A stretch of 64,000 nucleotides of DNA from Arthrobacter pascens (lineage in GTDB: Bacteria > Actinomycetota > Actinomycetes > Actinomycetales > Micrococcaceae). Under the pieces are notes generated by a model. It did no database searches. It saw only the letters and a program-made list of their open reading frames with translations, and had not been told where the DNA came from. The stretch covers positions 4,030,001 through 4,094,000 of the forward strand of contig NZ_JAUSXF010000001.1 in the NCBI RefSeq assembly GCF_030816475.1. The letters are read 5' to 3'. The position numbers and the translations under genes are program-made. How positions within the stretch are numbered: the first letter of the stretch is position 1; every line of letters starts with the position of its first letter. This document shows positions 1-9,392 of the stretch, piece by piece.

Positions 1-1
1 C

Positions 2-775
2 GAGTCGGCTTTAGGGGACGAACTTGCCGCCCGCGCCGCGGAGTTCAAGAAGCGGTTCAATGAACAGTTCTGGATGCCGGACCGCGGGTACTACGCTGTT
101 GCGCTTGACGGCAAGAAGCGGCAGGTTGACGCCTGCGCTTCCAACATGGGCCATTGCCTATGGCATGGCCTCGTGGATGAGGACAAAGCCCCGCTCGTGG
201 CCGAGCGGCTGATGTCCCCGGAAATGTTCAGCGGCTGGGGCGTGCGGACCCTGGCAAGTGACATGGGCGCCTACAACCCCGCCAGCTACCACAACGGCTC
301 TGTCTGGCCGCACGATAACGCCATCATCCAGGCCGGCTTGCTGCGCTACGGTTTCGTGGCCGAAGCACAACGGATCTCCACGGCGCTGCTGGAGGCAGCG
401 GAGTTTTCGGGTGGCCGGCTGCCCGAGCTGTTCTGCGGCTTCAGCCGGGAGCAGTTCGCGGAGCCGGTGCCCTACCCGACGGCGTGCTCGCCGCAGGCCT
501 GGGCAGCCACCACCCCAATCCAGCTGGTCACGAGCCTGATGCGGTATGACGCCCATGTGTCCCGCGGCGGCATGTGGATGGATCCGGTGCTCCCTGAATC
601 CTTCGGCAAGCTTCACATCACCAACGCACCCATGGCCGGCGGCCGGATCACGATCGATATCGCTGACTCCGTCCCGACCGTCCAGGGGCTGCCGGAGGGG
701 ATGGTGTTTCATCAGGGGCATCGGCCGTGGCTGTCGGAACTCGTGGAGCAGGCAGGTCAAGGCGGAGGGGCCTGA
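2..775 (+). CDS. Amylo-alpha-1,6-glucosidase (glycogen debranching-type), C-terminal part
   Basis: The reading frame is open from the window edge, so the N-terminus lies outside and only about 257 residues are visible. They match the C-terminal (alpha/alpha)6-barrel of amylo-alpha-1,6-glucosidase/GH63-like proteins, which hydrolyse alpha-1,6 branches or related oligosaccharides. Recognisable blocks are YHNGSVWPHDNAII, ACSPQAWA and the terminal LHITNAP stretch followed by a beta-rich tail. The gene ends two bases before the convergent alcohol dehydrogenase gene, so the two stop codons are almost adjacent and there is no room for a separate terminator. It appears unrelated to the catabolic operon that it faces. 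Family is fairly certain; the exact substrate is not. Confidence 0.85.
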   Translation, partial: ESALGDELAARAAEFKKRFNEQFWMPDRGYYAVALDGKKRQVDACASNMGHCLWHGLVDEDKAPLVAERLMSPEMFSGWGVRTLASDMGAYNPASYHNGSVWPHDNAIIQAGLLRYGFVAEAQRISTALLEAAEFSGGRLPELFCGFSREQFAEPVPYPTACSPQAWAATTPIQLVTSLMRYDAHVSRGGMWMDPVLPESFGKLHITNAPMAGGRITIDIADSVPTVQGLPEGMVFHQGHRPWLSELVEQAGQGGGA

Positions 776-777
776 CC

Positions 778-1821
778 TCAGTAGGTGGTTGCGTCGATGA
801 CGAAGCGGTAGCGGACGTCGCTGGCGAGGACGCGTTCGTAGGCGTCGTTGATTTTGCTGGCCGGGATGATTTCCACTTCGGCGCCGAGTCCGTGCGCGGC
901 GCAGAAGTCGAGCATTTCCTGGGTCTGCTGGATGCCTCCCATTTTGGATCCGGTGAGGTTGCGGCGGTATCCGGCGAGGGACCAGGTCCGCAGGCTGAGA
1001 GGCTGGGGCGGCAGTCCGACCATGACCATGGTGCCGCCGACGGCGAGCAGTGAGAGGTACGCGTCGACGTCGATTTCGGCTGAGACGGTGTTGATGATCA
1101 GGTCGAAATGGTCCTTTAACGCCTCGAAGGTCCCGGTGTCAGCGGTGGCGTAGTAGTCCTGGGCCCCGAGCCGGAGCGCGTCTTCCTGTTTTTTCAGGGA
1201 CTGGCTGAGCACGCTGACCTCGGCGCCCAGGGCTGCTGCGATCTTCACACCCATGTGCCCGAGCCCGCCCATCCCGATGATCGCCACGCGTTTGCCCGGG
1301 CCAGCGCCCCAGTTCCGCAGCGGTGAGTACATTGTGATCCCGGCGCACAGCAGCGGCGCTGCCTCTTCCAGTGAGATCCCGTCCGGGATCCCCAGCACGT
1401 AGTTCTCATCCACCACGATGCTGGTGCTGTAGCCGCCGGCGGTCGGCAGCCCGTCCCGGCCCACCGAGTTGTATGTACTGACCGGTCCGGCCTGGCAGTG
1501 CTGTTCCTCCCCGGCCCGGCAGTTCACGCATTCCCGGCAGGAATCGACAAAGCAGCCCACCCCGACCCGGTCCCCGACGGCGTGGCCGGTCACCCTCGCG
1601 CCGACGGCTTCAACGATGCCGGCGATTTCATGGCCTACCACCACCGGGTACTTCACCCCGGCCCAGTCCCCCCGGGCGGTGTGGATGTCTGAATGGCAGA
1701 TCCCGGTGAATTTGATTCCGATCCGCACCTCGAATTCGCCCGGCTCCCGGCGCTCGATCACCCCGGGCTGCAGCGGTGACGTGGCCGACGCGGCGATATA
1801 CGCCCTGGCAAGAGTAGTCAT
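778..1821 (-). CDS. Zinc-dependent NAD(P) alcohol dehydrogenase (MDR, YahK/CAD type)
   Basis: Medium-chain zinc alcohol dehydrogenase of about 347 residues, interconverting an alcohol and an aldehyde with NAD(P). The catalytic zinc site shows as GICHSDIH and GHEIAG. The structural zinc site is a four-cysteine lobe ([15 protein letters not shown]), and the nucleotide fold shows as [11 protein letters not shown]. The motif [16 protein letters not shown] is typical of the YahK/cinnamyl-alcohol dehydrogenase subgroup. An in-frame upstream ATG (1956) would add 45 residues lying entirely inside mmsA and unlike the family, so the ATG at 1821, preceded by AAGGCGG, was chosen. It is the last gene of the leftward operon, 10 bases after mmsA. 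Confidence 0.88.
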   Translation of the reverse strand: MTTLARAYIAASATSPLQPGVIERREPGEFEVRIGIKFTGICHSDIHTARGDWAGVKYPVVVGHEIAGIVEAVGARVTGHAVGDRVGVGCFVDSCRECVNCRAGEEQHCQAGPVSTYNSVGRDGLPTAGGYSTSIVVDENYVLGIPDGISLEEAAPLLCAGITMYSPLRNWGAGPGKRVAIIGMGGLGHMGVKIAAALGAEVSVLSQSLKKQEDALRLGAQDYYATADTGTFEALKDHFDLIINTVSAEIDVDAYLSLLAVGGTMVMVGLPPQPLSLRTWSLAGYRRNLTGSKMGGIQQTQEMLDFCAAHGLGAEVEIIPASKINDAYERVLASDVRYRFVIDATTY

Positions 1822-1831
1822 CAGGACCGCC

Positions 1832-3343
1832 TTAATTGGAAGGGAAGTTATAGGACGCACCCGAAGCATGGGCAGGTTCTGGCCAGCGGGAGGTGACGAC
1901 CTTGCCGCGGGTGTAGAACGAGACGCCCTCGGGGCCGTAAATGTGCTTATCGCCAAACAGCGAGGCCTTCCAGCCGCCGAAGGAGTGATACGCCACCGGC
2001 ACCGGGAGGGGAACGTTGATGCCGATCATGCCCACGTCCACGGAGCGCTGGAACGTCCGGGCGGCGGCGCCGGAGGAGGTGAAGATGGCGGTGCCGTTGC
2101 CGTAGGGGTTGGCGTTGATCAGCCGGATCCCCTCCTCCAGGTCATCAACCCGGACGACGACGAGGACGGGTCCGAAGATCTCCTCGGTGTAAGCGGTCAT
2201 TTCGGTTGTGACGTGGTCGATCACGGTGGGTCCGACCCAGAAGCCGTCCTCGTGGCCGGGGACCACCAGGTCCCGGCCGTCGACCACCATCGCGGCGCCG
2301 GCGGCTTCGGCCTCGGTCACGATTTTGACGATGCGTTCCTTGGAGGCCGGGGTGATGACCGGACCCATCTCAGCACCGGGAACGGTGCCGTTGTCCACCT
2401 TCACTGACAGGGCGCGTTCCTGAACTTTTTTGACCAGCAGGTCTGCGGCGTCCCCGACCGCGACCGCAACGGAGATCGCCATGCAGCGCTCCCCCGCGGA
2501 ACCGAACGCGGCAGCGGCCAGATGATCAGCGGCGTTATCCAGGTCCGCGTCCGGCAGGATGATCGCGTGGTTCTTCGCCCCGCCCAACGCCTGCACCCGC
2601 TTACCGTGCTTCGTCGCGGTTTCCTGGACGTACCGGGCGATCGGGGTCGAGCCAACAAAGGAGATCCCGTCCACATCAGGATGCGTAAGCAGCCCGTCCA
2701 CGGTTTCCTTCCCGCCATGCAGAACCTGGAACACCCCGTCCGGCAGCCCTGCCTGCTTCCACAGCTTCGCGAGCAACATTGACGCGGACGGGTCACGCTC
2801 GGAAGGCTTGAGAATGAAGGCGTTCCCGGTGGCGATCGCCATCGGCGCCATCCACAACGGCACCATCACCGGGAAATTAAACGGCGTGATCCCCGCAACC
2901 ACACCAAGGGGCTCACGGAAGGAAAACACATCGATGCCGGTGGACACCTGGTCCGAATAATCGCCCTTGAGCAGGGTGGGGATCCCGCAGGCGAACTCCA
3001 CCACCTCCAAACCCCTGGCAATCTCACCCTTCGCATCCGAGAGGACCTTGCCATGCTCGGCCGTGATCAACGCAGCAAGCTCATCCACATGCGAGGCCAC
3101 CAGCTCACGGAACCTGAACAACACCCCCGTGCGCTTCGCCAGCGAAACATCACCCCAGGAATCGGCAGCAGCATGCGCCGCCGCCACCGTCGCATCCAAA
3201 TCCGCACGACTAGCCAGCCGCAACTCCCCGCTGACAGCGCCGGTCGCAGGGTTAAAAACCGGCCGCGTCAGATCACCCTCACCAACAGTCTCCGAACCAT
3301 TGATGAAATGGCTGATCGTGGTCAGTGACGTCGTCGTAGTCAT
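1832..3343 (-). CDS. mmsA: CoA-acylating methylmalonate-semialdehyde dehydrogenase
   Basis: ALDH-superfamily protein of 503 residues. It fits the MmsA family, which oxidises malonate or methylmalonate semialdehyde to acetyl- or propionyl-CoA with NAD and CoA. Supporting blocks are the N-terminal [12 protein letters not shown], the cofactor region [11 protein letters not shown], the ligand-binding block [11 protein letters not shown], the nucleophile in [11 protein letters not shown], and the C-terminal [23 protein letters not shown], which is characteristic of MmsA. Length is normal for the family. It lies between the D-2-hydroxyacid dehydrogenase (14-base gap) and the alcohol dehydrogenase (10-base gap). 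In this operon it would channel a C3 semialdehyde into central metabolism; that role is inference. Confidence 0.9.
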   Translation of the reverse strand: MTTTTSLTTISHFINGSETVGEGDLTRPVFNPATGAVSGELRLASRADLDATVAAAHAAADSWGDVSLAKRTGVLFRFRELVASHVDELAALITAEHGKVLSDAKGEIARGLEVVEFACGIPTLLKGDYSDQVSTGIDVFSFREPLGVVAGITPFNFPVMVPLWMAPMAIATGNAFILKPSERDPSASMLLAKLWKQAGLPDGVFQVLHGGKETVDGLLTHPDVDGISFVGSTPIARYVQETATKHGKRVQALGGAKNHAIILPDADLDNAADHLAAAAFGSAGERCMAISVAVAVGDAADLLVKKVQERALSVKVDNGTVPGAEMGPVITPASKERIVKIVTEAEAAGAAMVVDGRDLVVPGHEDGFWVGPTVIDHVTTEMTAYTEEIFGPVLVVVRVDDLEEGIRLINANPYGNGTAIFTSSGAAARTFQRSVDVGMIGINVPLPVPVAYHSFGGWKASLFGDKHIYGPEGVSFYTRGKVVTSRWPEPAHASGASYNFPSN

Positions 3344-3357
3344 TGCGGTGTTCCTTT

Positions 3358-4356
3358 TCAGGTGAGCGAGGGCTCGGAGGTCGGGACGAATCCGAGGGCT
3401 TTGTCCACGATGTTTTCGAGGGGTTGGCCGTTGCAGTACCGTTTGAGGTTGTCGAGAAAGAGTTTGCCGAGGTCATCGAGGTAGTCCTCGGTGTCGCCGC
3501 ACATGTGGGGGGTGATGATGACGTTCTCCATGCTCCAGAGGGCGTGTCCTTCGGGCAGGGGTTCGGGGTGGACAACGTCCAGGGCTGCGCCGGCTATGGA
3601 GCCTGAGCTCAGCGCATCAGTCAGCGCCGGGGTGTCCACCAGCTGACCGCGGCCTACGTTGATGATCCGGGCGGAGGGCTTCATCGCGTTGAGGACTTCG
3701 GTGCTGACAAGTCCGGTGGTGTCGGCGGTCAGCGGCGCGGCGAGGACCAGGTAGTCGTAGCCGTGAACCACGGCGGCGAGCTCGCGGGAGGAGAGGACCT
3801 GGCCGAAGTCAGTGTCCCCTGGCCGGGCTGTGCGGCCTGCCCCGTCGACTTCCATTCCCACGGCGCGGAAGAGCCGGGCGATTTCACGTCCGATGGATCC
3901 GGTGCCGACCACCACGGCGCTCTGGCCCTGGACCTTTCGGGTGGTCCGGTGCTGCCAGCGTTGTTCCTGCTGGAGCCGGTAGGAACCCTGGGAGTCCTTC
4001 GCCATGTCCAGGACAAAGCCGAGCGCGAACTCCGCGATCGCGGTGCTGAGGACCCCGCGGGAGTTCGTGTAGGTCACATCACTGGCAGCCAGCTCATCAA
4101 ACATCAGCTGGCTCACGCCGGCCGCCGTGACATGGATCCACTTCAACGAGGAGGCAGCGTCCCAGTTCTCACGCAGGGCCGGCGAGAAGGAGTGCCACTG
4201 GTAGAGCACGTCCGCGCCGTCCATTGCCTTGGCCAGCCCCTCGGCCTTTGTCAGCCGGACTTCTGCGAGTTCTTCGATCTCTGCCAGGCGGGGCGGGAGC
4301 GCCTCGCGGTAGAGGGCGGCGACGACGGGCCGCTTCGCCCTTGCGGCGGTGGTCAT
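3358..4356 (-). CDS. D-2-hydroxyacid dehydrogenase (NAD-binding)
   Basis: Protein of 332 residues starting MTTAARAKRPVV. It has the D-2-hydroxyacid dehydrogenase fold: a nucleotide-binding block VVVGTGSIGREIARL near the middle, the catalytic arginine in INVGRGQLVD, and the acid/histidine pair in HPEPLPEGHALW and ITPHMCG. It would interconvert a 2-oxoacid and a D-2-hydroxyacid. The ATG overlaps the proper stop of the upstream tartrate-dehydrogenase-like gene (ATGA at 4353-4356), indicating translational coupling. Because that upstream gene carries a frameshift, an uninterrupted 688-codon frame runs through both genes; the proteins belong to different families and the fusion is an artefact of the frameshift. 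Confidence 0.85.
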   Translation of the reverse strand: MTTAARAKRPVVAALYREALPPRLAEIEELAEVRLTKAEGLAKAMDGADVLYQWHSFSPALRENWDAASSLKWIHVTAAGVSQLMFDELAASDVTYTNSRGVLSTAIAEFALGFVLDMAKDSQGSYRLQQEQRWQHRTTRKVQGQSAVVVGTGSIGREIARLFRAVGMEVDGAGRTARPGDTDFGQVLSSRELAAVVHGYDYLVLAAPLTADTTGLVSTEVLNAMKPSARIINVGRGQLVDTPALTDALSSGSIAGAALDVVHPEPLPEGHALWSMENVIITPHMCGDTEDYLDDLGKLFLDNLKRYCNGQPLENIVDKALGFVPTSEPSLT

Positions 4357-5424
4357 GCTGTGACCGGGGTGAGGGCGTTGATGGAGGTCAGGACGGCTGC
4401 GGTGAATTCGGACGTGGAGGAGGTTCCGCCGACGTCGCGGGTGCCGTGACCGGCACGAAGGGCCGATTCGAACGCGGCCTGCAGGTGCGCGGCGGCTTCG
4501 GGGGTGGCCCAGGTGCTCAAGCATCATCGCCCCGGACCAGATCTGTCCTACCGGGTTGGCCAGGCCCTTCCCTGCGATGTCCGGCGCGGAGCCGTGGACC
4601 GGTTCGAACAGGGACGGGAAGTCACCTTCGGGGTTCAGGTTCGCGCTGGGCGCCAGGCCGATGGAGCCTGTCACGGAGCTGCCCAGGTCCGAGAGGATGT
4701 CCCCGAGCAGGTTGGAGGCGACGATGACATCAAGGGTCCAGGGCTTCAGGACCAGGTGCGCGGCCAGGGCGTCCACCAGTTCATGCGTCACGCTCACCCC
4801 GGGATACTGGCGCACGGTTTCGGCGACCACCTCGTCCCAGAACGGCATGGTGTGGATGATGCCGTTGCTCTTCGTCGCGGACGTCAGCCTGCCCTGCCGG
4901 GACGCTGCAAGGCCAGCGGCGAAGTGCGCGGCGCGGGAAACGCCCAGGCGGGTGAAGATGGTTTCCTGCACCGCTGTCTCGTGCGGCAGGCCACGGTACA
5001 TCCGCCCGCCGACCTCTGAGTATTCGCCCTCGTTGTTCTCCCGGACGATCAGGATGTCAATCGGGTTCTTCGCCTCCAGCGGCGAGGACACGCCGTCGAG
5101 CGTTTTGACCGGGCGGAGGTTGATGTACTGCTGGAACTCCCGACGGATCGGGATCAGCAGCCCCCACAGCGATTCCGTGTCCGGAACCTCCGGTGAGCCC
5201 ACCGCGCCCAGGAAAATAGCGTCATGCTTGGCCAGCTGTTCGATTCCGTCAACGGGCATCATCCGCCCGTGCCGGCCGTAATAGTCCGAGCCCCAGTCAA
5301 AGAACGTGAACGCCAGGTCCAGCCCGTGAATCGAGGCGATCCGCTCCAGGCATTCAATCGCCGCGGGGACCACTTCCTTGCCGATCCCGTCCCCGGCGAT
5401 CACCGCAATACTGTGCGTGCTCAT
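4353..5424 (-). pseudogene. Tartrate/D-malate-type decarboxylating dehydrogenase, frameshifted near its 3' end
   Basis: Member of the isocitrate/isopropylmalate dehydrogenase superfamily, closest in motifs to tartrate dehydrogenase/D-malate dehydrogenase (TtuC/DmlA): AVIAGDGIGKEV at the N-terminus, YYGRHGRMMP, FLGAVGSPEVPD, LRPVKTL, IVRENNEGEYSEVGG, and FEPVHGSAPDIAGKG near the C-terminus. The reaction is Mn2+/NAD-dependent oxidation, with or without decarboxylation, of a 2-hydroxy diacid. The frame is intact for about 308 codons, to LEHLGHP. It then meets a run of five C on the coding strand (plus-strand bases 4500-4504). Removing one C restores a natural C-terminus ending at TGA 4353-4355, which overlaps the next start. 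As given, the last ~50 residues are scrambled. This could be a true mutation or a homopolymer error. Confidence 0.75.
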
Positions 5425-6968
5425 GCGGATGCCCCGTCCGTGAGGCCGCCCAGGACCTGCCAGCGGGCCTTGGAGTCGCCAAGGTTGATGATGGTGTTCT
5501 TGGGTTCGGTCATTTCCCGGACCGCGTGCCGGACGCCTTCGCGGCCCACGCCGGATTTCTTGAACCCGCCGAAGGGCATGGAGTCGATCCGGACGTCGCT
5601 GGTTTCGTTGATGACCACCGCGCCGACGTGCAGCTTCTCCGCGACCGTCAGGGCAAGGTCAATGGACTGGGTAAAGATCCCGGCCTGGAGGCCGTACTCG
5701 GTGTTGTTGGCCGCGAACACGGCGTCCCGGACCTCGATGAAGGGCAGGATGCTGACCACCGGGCCGAAGACTTCCTCCGCGATCACTTTTGCGTCCGAGG
5801 GCACATCGGCCAGGACGGTCGGCTCGTAGTAGGCGTTGTGGCGCTTGCCGCCGGCGTGGACAGTCGCGCCGGCCGCTTTGGCCTCTTCGACCCATTCCTC
5901 AACCCGGCGGGCCTCCGCCTCCGAGATCAGCGGGCCAACGTCGGTGCCGCGGTCAAGCTTGGGCCCGATCCGCAGCGCTTTCGTCCCGGCAGTGACCAGG
6001 TCCAGGACCTCGTCGAACAGGGAGGTGTGGACGTAGACCCGCTGGACCGAGAGGCAGTTCTGCCCCGCCACGCCGAACGCGCCGGCCACGATGGCCTTCG
6101 CCGCAGCCTTTGCGTCAGCGTCGGAGCAGACAATCGTGGCGTTGTTCCCGCCGAGTTCGGACAGGATCTTCTTCGCCCCGGCCGCCGCGGCGATCCGCTC
6201 CGCCGTCGCGGGGCCGCCGGTGAAGGAAATCAGGTCCACCCGGGGATCCGTGACAACGGCCTCGGACACGCCCGGGCCGGACACGATCGCCGCGATCCGG
6301 CCCGACGGGACTCCTGCTTCCAGCAGCAGCCGGACAAAAGCCAGGCCGGTCAGCGGTGTCCGCGTGGAAGGCTTCAACACCACGCCGTTGCCACCGATCA
6401 GGGCCGGGCCCAGCTTATGCGCCACCAGGTTCAACGGATCATTGAATGGCGTGATCGCCGCGACGATCCCTACCGGCTGCCGGCTGTACCAGCCGATCTT
6501 GCCCGCACCGGCCATGCTGTCCTCAAAACCCAGGGTCTCCCCCGCCAGCTCCTCCGAAGCGGCCGCGGAAAGCCTCAGGGTCTCAATGCACCGCCGAACC
6601 TCACGCTCGGCCTCAGTGATCGTCTTACTGCTCTCAGCAGCAATGATGTTCGCGAACCGCTCAGCCTGCTCCCCCAAAAGCAGCACGGCCTTTTCCAGCG
6701 CCTGCCGGCGGGCACGCAACGGCCACTCGTCCGCCTGGAGATGGCGGTCTATGTGCCCGATGGCACGCTCCACGTCCTGCGACGTGGAGGTGCACACCCG
6801 CCCCAACAGGACACCATCCTCAGGATCCCGCACCTCCAAGGTCAACTCGGCTGTCTGCCACTGCCCTTCGAAAAAAGCTCCGCCGGGAAGGTTGGCAAAT
6901 TGTGCGCGCCTGTAGGCAGATTCCTCTGTAGTTTTTGGGCGCGCTTCAGCGACCGTTGTTGATGACAT
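5421..6968 (-). CDS. NAD(P)-dependent aldehyde dehydrogenase
   Basis: ALDH-superfamily enzyme of 515 residues oxidising an aldehyde to the acid. Visible elements are the cofactor segment AAITPFNDPLNLVAHKLGPA, the glutamate block ILSELGGNNATIV, the nucleophile cysteine in GVAGQNCLSVQRV, and the C-terminal SMPFGGFKKSGVGREG. It resembles the lactaldehyde/glyceraldehyde-3-phosphate-type (non-phosphorylating) and phenylacetaldehyde-like groups more than betaine-aldehyde or MmsA groups. Its stop overlaps the start of the tartrate-dehydrogenase-like gene by four bases, so the two are translationally coupled. It follows the FAD amine oxidase in the operon and probably oxidises the aldehyde that enzyme releases (inference). 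Confidence 0.85.
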   Translation of the reverse strand: MSSTTVAEARPKTTEESAYRRAQFANLPGGAFFEGQWQTAELTLEVRDPEDGVLLGRVCTSTSQDVERAIGHIDRHLQADEWPLRARRQALEKAVLLLGEQAERFANIIAAESSKTITEAEREVRRCIETLRLSAAASEELAGETLGFEDSMAGAGKIGWYSRQPVGIVAAITPFNDPLNLVAHKLGPALIGGNGVVLKPSTRTPLTGLAFVRLLLEAGVPSGRIAAIVSGPGVSEAVVTDPRVDLISFTGGPATAERIAAAAGAKKILSELGGNNATIVCSDADAKAAAKAIVAGAFGVAGQNCLSVQRVYVHTSLFDEVLDLVTAGTKALRIGPKLDRGTDVGPLISEAEARRVEEWVEEAKAAGATVHAGGKRHNAYYEPTVLADVPSDAKVIAEEVFGPVVSILPFIEVRDAVFAANNTEYGLQAGIFTQSIDLALTVAEKLHVGAVVINETSDVRIDSMPFGGFKKSGVGREGVRHAVREMTEPKNTIINLGDSKARWQVLGGLTDGASA

Positions 6969-7003
6969 GGGGGACCCTTATCTTGCCTGGTGGTGAGAAA
7001 CGT

Positions 7004-8281
7004 CTACTTGACGCGGTCGATGATTTTTGCCGCTGCGCCGATGAAGGGCAGGAACCAGGGCGGCCCGAAGTGGCCCGGAACGGGCGGGTTCTTCAGGTCT
7101 TCCCAAACGTTGGCGCTCTTGTCGCCGGCCATGTAGTGCGCCATCCTCTTGCCCATGTGCGCGGCCATCTGCACGCCGTGCCCGCTGTAGCAGAGAGAGT
7201 AGAACAGGCCGTCATGCTGGCCCGCGTGAACCATCTGGTCCATTGAGAGGTCCACCAGTCCGCCCCAGATGTAGTCCACCTTGGCGTTGGACAGGTAGGG
7301 GAAGAGCTCGAGCATTGCCTTGCGCAGGATCTCGGCGCTCTTGACGTCCGAATCCGGGCTGGACAGCGCAAAACGGGCCCGGCCACCGAACAGCAGACGG
7401 TTGTCCGGGGTGATCCGGAAGTAGTAGGTCAGCATCTTGCTATCCGAGGCCTGGCGGCGGTTCGGCAGGATGCGGTTGACCACATCTTCGGGCAGCGGGT
7501 CAGTCACAATGATGAAGCTGCCCACCGGGATCACGCGGCGCTGCAGCCAGGGGGTGACGTTGCCGGTGTAGCCGCTGGTGGCGACCAGGACCTGCTTGGC
7601 CCTGGTGATGCCCCGGGTGGTGTGCACATCGTGCACGGTGCCGGAGACCTTCTTCAGCTCGGTCACTGCCGCGTTCTCGCAGATATCCGCTCCGGCGGCA
7701 ACAGCTACCCCGGCCAGGCCATGCACGAACTTGCCCACGTGCAGGCCCGCCCCGAGCGGGTCAACCATCGCGCCCTGGTAGAAGTCCGTGCCGATCTCAC
7801 TGTGGATCTCGGACTTGGGGATAACGGTGACATGGTGGTCGGCCAGTTTGGCCAGCTTCTCCTGCGACTTCAGGAAGCCCTCATAGTGGGACTTGTGGAA
7901 GGCCAGCGAGAGCTTTCCAAAGCGGTTGTAGTCGCAGTCGATGCCATTGTCATGCACCAGCTTCTCGATGGTATCGATGGCGTCGTTGTATTCCTGGAAC
8001 ATCTCCACGGCACGCGTGGCGCCGTAGCGCTTGACCGCGGTGCTGAAGCTGATGGCCAAACCGGTGGTCGCCATTCCCCCGTTCCGGCCCGATGCGCCCC
8101 ACCCCACGGTGTGGCGTTCGAAAACGGCAACGCTAGCGCCCTGCTTGGCAAATTCAAGGGCTGCGGACAGCCCCGTAAATCCGGCGCCGATGATGGCGAC
8201 GTCGACGTTCTCGGGAACCGGAGTCTGCCGGTAGTCTCCGGATGCTTCAGCTGTATCCAGCCAGTAAGGAATGAGTTTCAC
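7004..8281 (-). CDS. FAD-dependent amine oxidoreductase (DAO family, gamma-glutamylputrescine-oxidase-like)
   Basis: Protein of 425 residues in the DAO (D-amino acid oxidase/glycine oxidase) superfamily. The FAD-binding dinucleotide fold begins near residue 27 (VDVAIIGAGFTGLSAAL), followed by GWGASGRNGG, the segment that contacts the flavin in PuuB-like oxidases. The C-terminal YIWGGLVDLSMDQMVHAG and CYSGHGVQMAAHMG blocks are also typical. Family members oxidise a secondary or primary amine to an aldehyde plus amine and hydrogen peroxide, for example gamma-glutamylputrescine. Its neighbours are a HAD hydrolase upstream (27-base gap) and an aldehyde dehydrogenase downstream, a pairing expected of an amine oxidase. 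The actual substrate is unknown. Confidence 0.82.
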   Translation of the reverse strand: MKLIPYWLDTAEASGDYRQTPVPENVDVAIIGAGFTGLSAALEFAKQGASVAVFERHTVGWGASGRNGGMATTGLAISFSTAVKRYGATRAVEMFQEYNDAIDTIEKLVHDNGIDCDYNRFGKLSLAFHKSHYEGFLKSQEKLAKLADHHVTVIPKSEIHSEIGTDFYQGAMVDPLGAGLHVGKFVHGLAGVAVAAGADICENAAVTELKKVSGTVHDVHTTRGITRAKQVLVATSGYTGNVTPWLQRRVIPVGSFIIVTDPLPEDVVNRILPNRRQASDSKMLTYYFRITPDNRLLFGGRARFALSSPDSDVKSAEILRKAMLELFPYLSNAKVDYIWGGLVDLSMDQMVHAGQHDGLFYSLCYSGHGVQMAAHMGKRMAHYMAGDKSANVWEDLKNPPVPGHFGPPWFLPFIGAAAKIIDRVK

Positions 8282-8308
8282 GGTTTGGCCTTTCGCCTCA
8301 AAGTCGGT

Positions 8309-8980
8309 TTAGAGACCGAGGTGCTTGTTGATCTCGTCCAGGGACTTGGCAGTGGTGAGGTCGTAGCCCGGGCCGATGGGGTCGTAGCCACGGTCCAGCA
8401 CCCAGAGGTTGCGGAAGCCCATGTCGTGCATCGGATGAATGTCGTAGCGGGTGTGCGAGGAGATGTGCAGGAAGTCCTCGGGCTTGGCGTTCAGGGTGTC
8501 GAGCATGTACTCGAAGGCCTGGTAGCGGGGCTTGTAGGCCTGGGCCTGCTCAGCGGTGTAAACGGCGTGGAAGTCGGCGCCGAGCTTGGGAATGCTGATG
8601 TCCAGGAAGCTGTCGTCCGCGTTGGACAGAGCAACCAGCTTGTAGTTGTCGCCCATGAGCTTCAGCGGAGCCGGTACGTCCTCGTGGGCGACCCAGCCGC
8701 GTACAGCGTCAGCGAACGCTGCGCCGGCACCTTCGGTCGGTCCGATGCCCCAGCGCTTGCACACCCGGTCAAAGGAATCCTGAAGGATCGCCTCGTAGGG
8801 CTTGTAGTCGCCACAGACCTCGTCGAACCGGTACCCGCGGAACTGCTTCTTGAAGGTCGGCCACTGCTCTTCTGAGATGCGGCCATCGAGCAGGCGACGC
8901 GTGGTGGGATCGATGTCGAAGTTGATCAGAGTGCCGTAGATATCAAAAGAGATGTACTTCGGCCGGTTGGAGTCTGCCAT
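8309..8980 (-). CDS. HAD-superfamily hydrolase, haloacid dehalogenase type II
   Basis: Protein of 223 residues. The nucleophile motif FDIYGTLINF (Asp13) lies at the N-terminus, motif II in VALSNADD, the lysine in YKPRYQAFEYML, and a terminal HISSHTRYDIHPMHDMGFRN block near the metal or acid motif. This pattern belongs to type II 2-haloacid dehalogenases, though many members are phosphatases or act on other C-X bonds, so dehalogenation should not be assumed. It is the first gene of the leftward operon; its start faces the regulatory region 8981-9392. Its position next to two oxidases suggests it removes a leaving group from an intermediate, or does metabolite repair (inference). Confidence 0.85.
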   Translation of the reverse strand: MADSNRPKYISFDIYGTLINFDIDPTTRRLLDGRISEEQWPTFKKQFRGYRFDEVCGDYKPYEAILQDSFDRVCKRWGIGPTEGAGAAFADAVRGWVAHEDVPAPLKLMGDNYKLVALSNADDSFLDISIPKLGADFHAVYTAEQAQAYKPRYQAFEYMLDTLNAKPEDFLHISSHTRYDIHPMHDMGFRNLWVLDRGYDPIGPGYDLTTAKSLDEINKHLGL

Positions 8981-9121
8981 AATTCGTCCGTTTCATTCGG
9001 TCTTGAACGGGAGGCCCGGATGTGTGGCCTGCCGCCTTCCTTTAAGTCTGCGCCTGCGGTTCCATCGGGGCTATTCAGGCTCCGATGCCCGCTGTTCTGA
9101 CTCTAGGTCTGCTGATTGTAG

Positions 9122-9133
9122 ATTGTCAACAGT
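9122..9133. promoter_or_regulatory. Operator-like palindrome, copy 1
   Basis: ATTGTCAACAGT differs at one base from the perfect form ATTGTCAACAAT found at 20577. It lies nearest the leftward HAD-led operon, 141 bases from its start codon. The size and short-spaced arms suit a dimeric GntR/FCD regulator such as the two encoded at 16072 and 19726; that pairing is inference. Confidence 0.5.
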
Positions 9134-9197
9134 TCTTTATGAGATTCTTTCGCAACTAGGAAGAGGCCCTCAAAAATAGTTGGTTTATTTATCGTCA

Positions 9198-9209
9198 ATT
9201 GTTGACAAT
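9198..9209. promoter_or_regulatory. Operator-like palindrome, copy 2
   Basis: ATTGTTGACAAT, with 5-base arms ATTGT/ACAAT around TG. It is identical to the copy at 13201 and is the reverse complement of the copy at 20577. A TTGACA hexamer sits inside it, so a bound repressor would block a sigma-70-type -35 box for the transporter operon starting at 9393. Confidence 0.6.
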
Positions 9210-9392
9210 CGGCGATTTGGACTGTTGCATTGCCTTAGATGCGGAAACGAGATCCTGATCACAGCCGCATGGAGCACCACCCCCAGCACCGCCTCGCATC
9301 CTGCAACAATGGATGCGGACGGAGGGTTCTGGAAAGAAATGCACCCATCTCAGCAGATCATCTTCAGCTGAAACCTCTTGAAGGGAAGCACC

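Larger units (their letters stand above)
8981..9392. promoter_or_regulatory. Divergent control region of the catabolic locus
   Basis: This 412-base gap separates the leftward HAD-led operon from the rightward transporter operon and carries no convincing gene. Its middle is clearly AT-richer than the flanks (about 9100-9245). It contains two copies of the palindrome shared across the locus, at 9122-9133 (one mismatch) and 9198-9209 (perfect). The second contains a TTGACA hexamer on the plus strand that could serve as the -35 element for the transporter operon. The block TTGCATTG...AGAT at 9225-9240 recurs as TTGCATTG.AGAT upstream of the second transporter (16931-16942), which suggests a conserved promoter or operator context. 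Confidence 0.6.

Noticed and set aside
3358..5424. A single 688-residue bifunctional dehydrogenase
   Set aside because: The middle ~50 residues are out of frame with both families, and a one-base correction gives two normal proteins with an ATGA junction, so this is a frameshift rather than a fusion.
8309..8980. Assignment of the HAD protein as a true haloacid dehalogenase in a xenobiotic pathway
   Set aside because: The family motifs fit, but many type II members are not dehalogenases and nothing else in the locus points to halogenated substrates.
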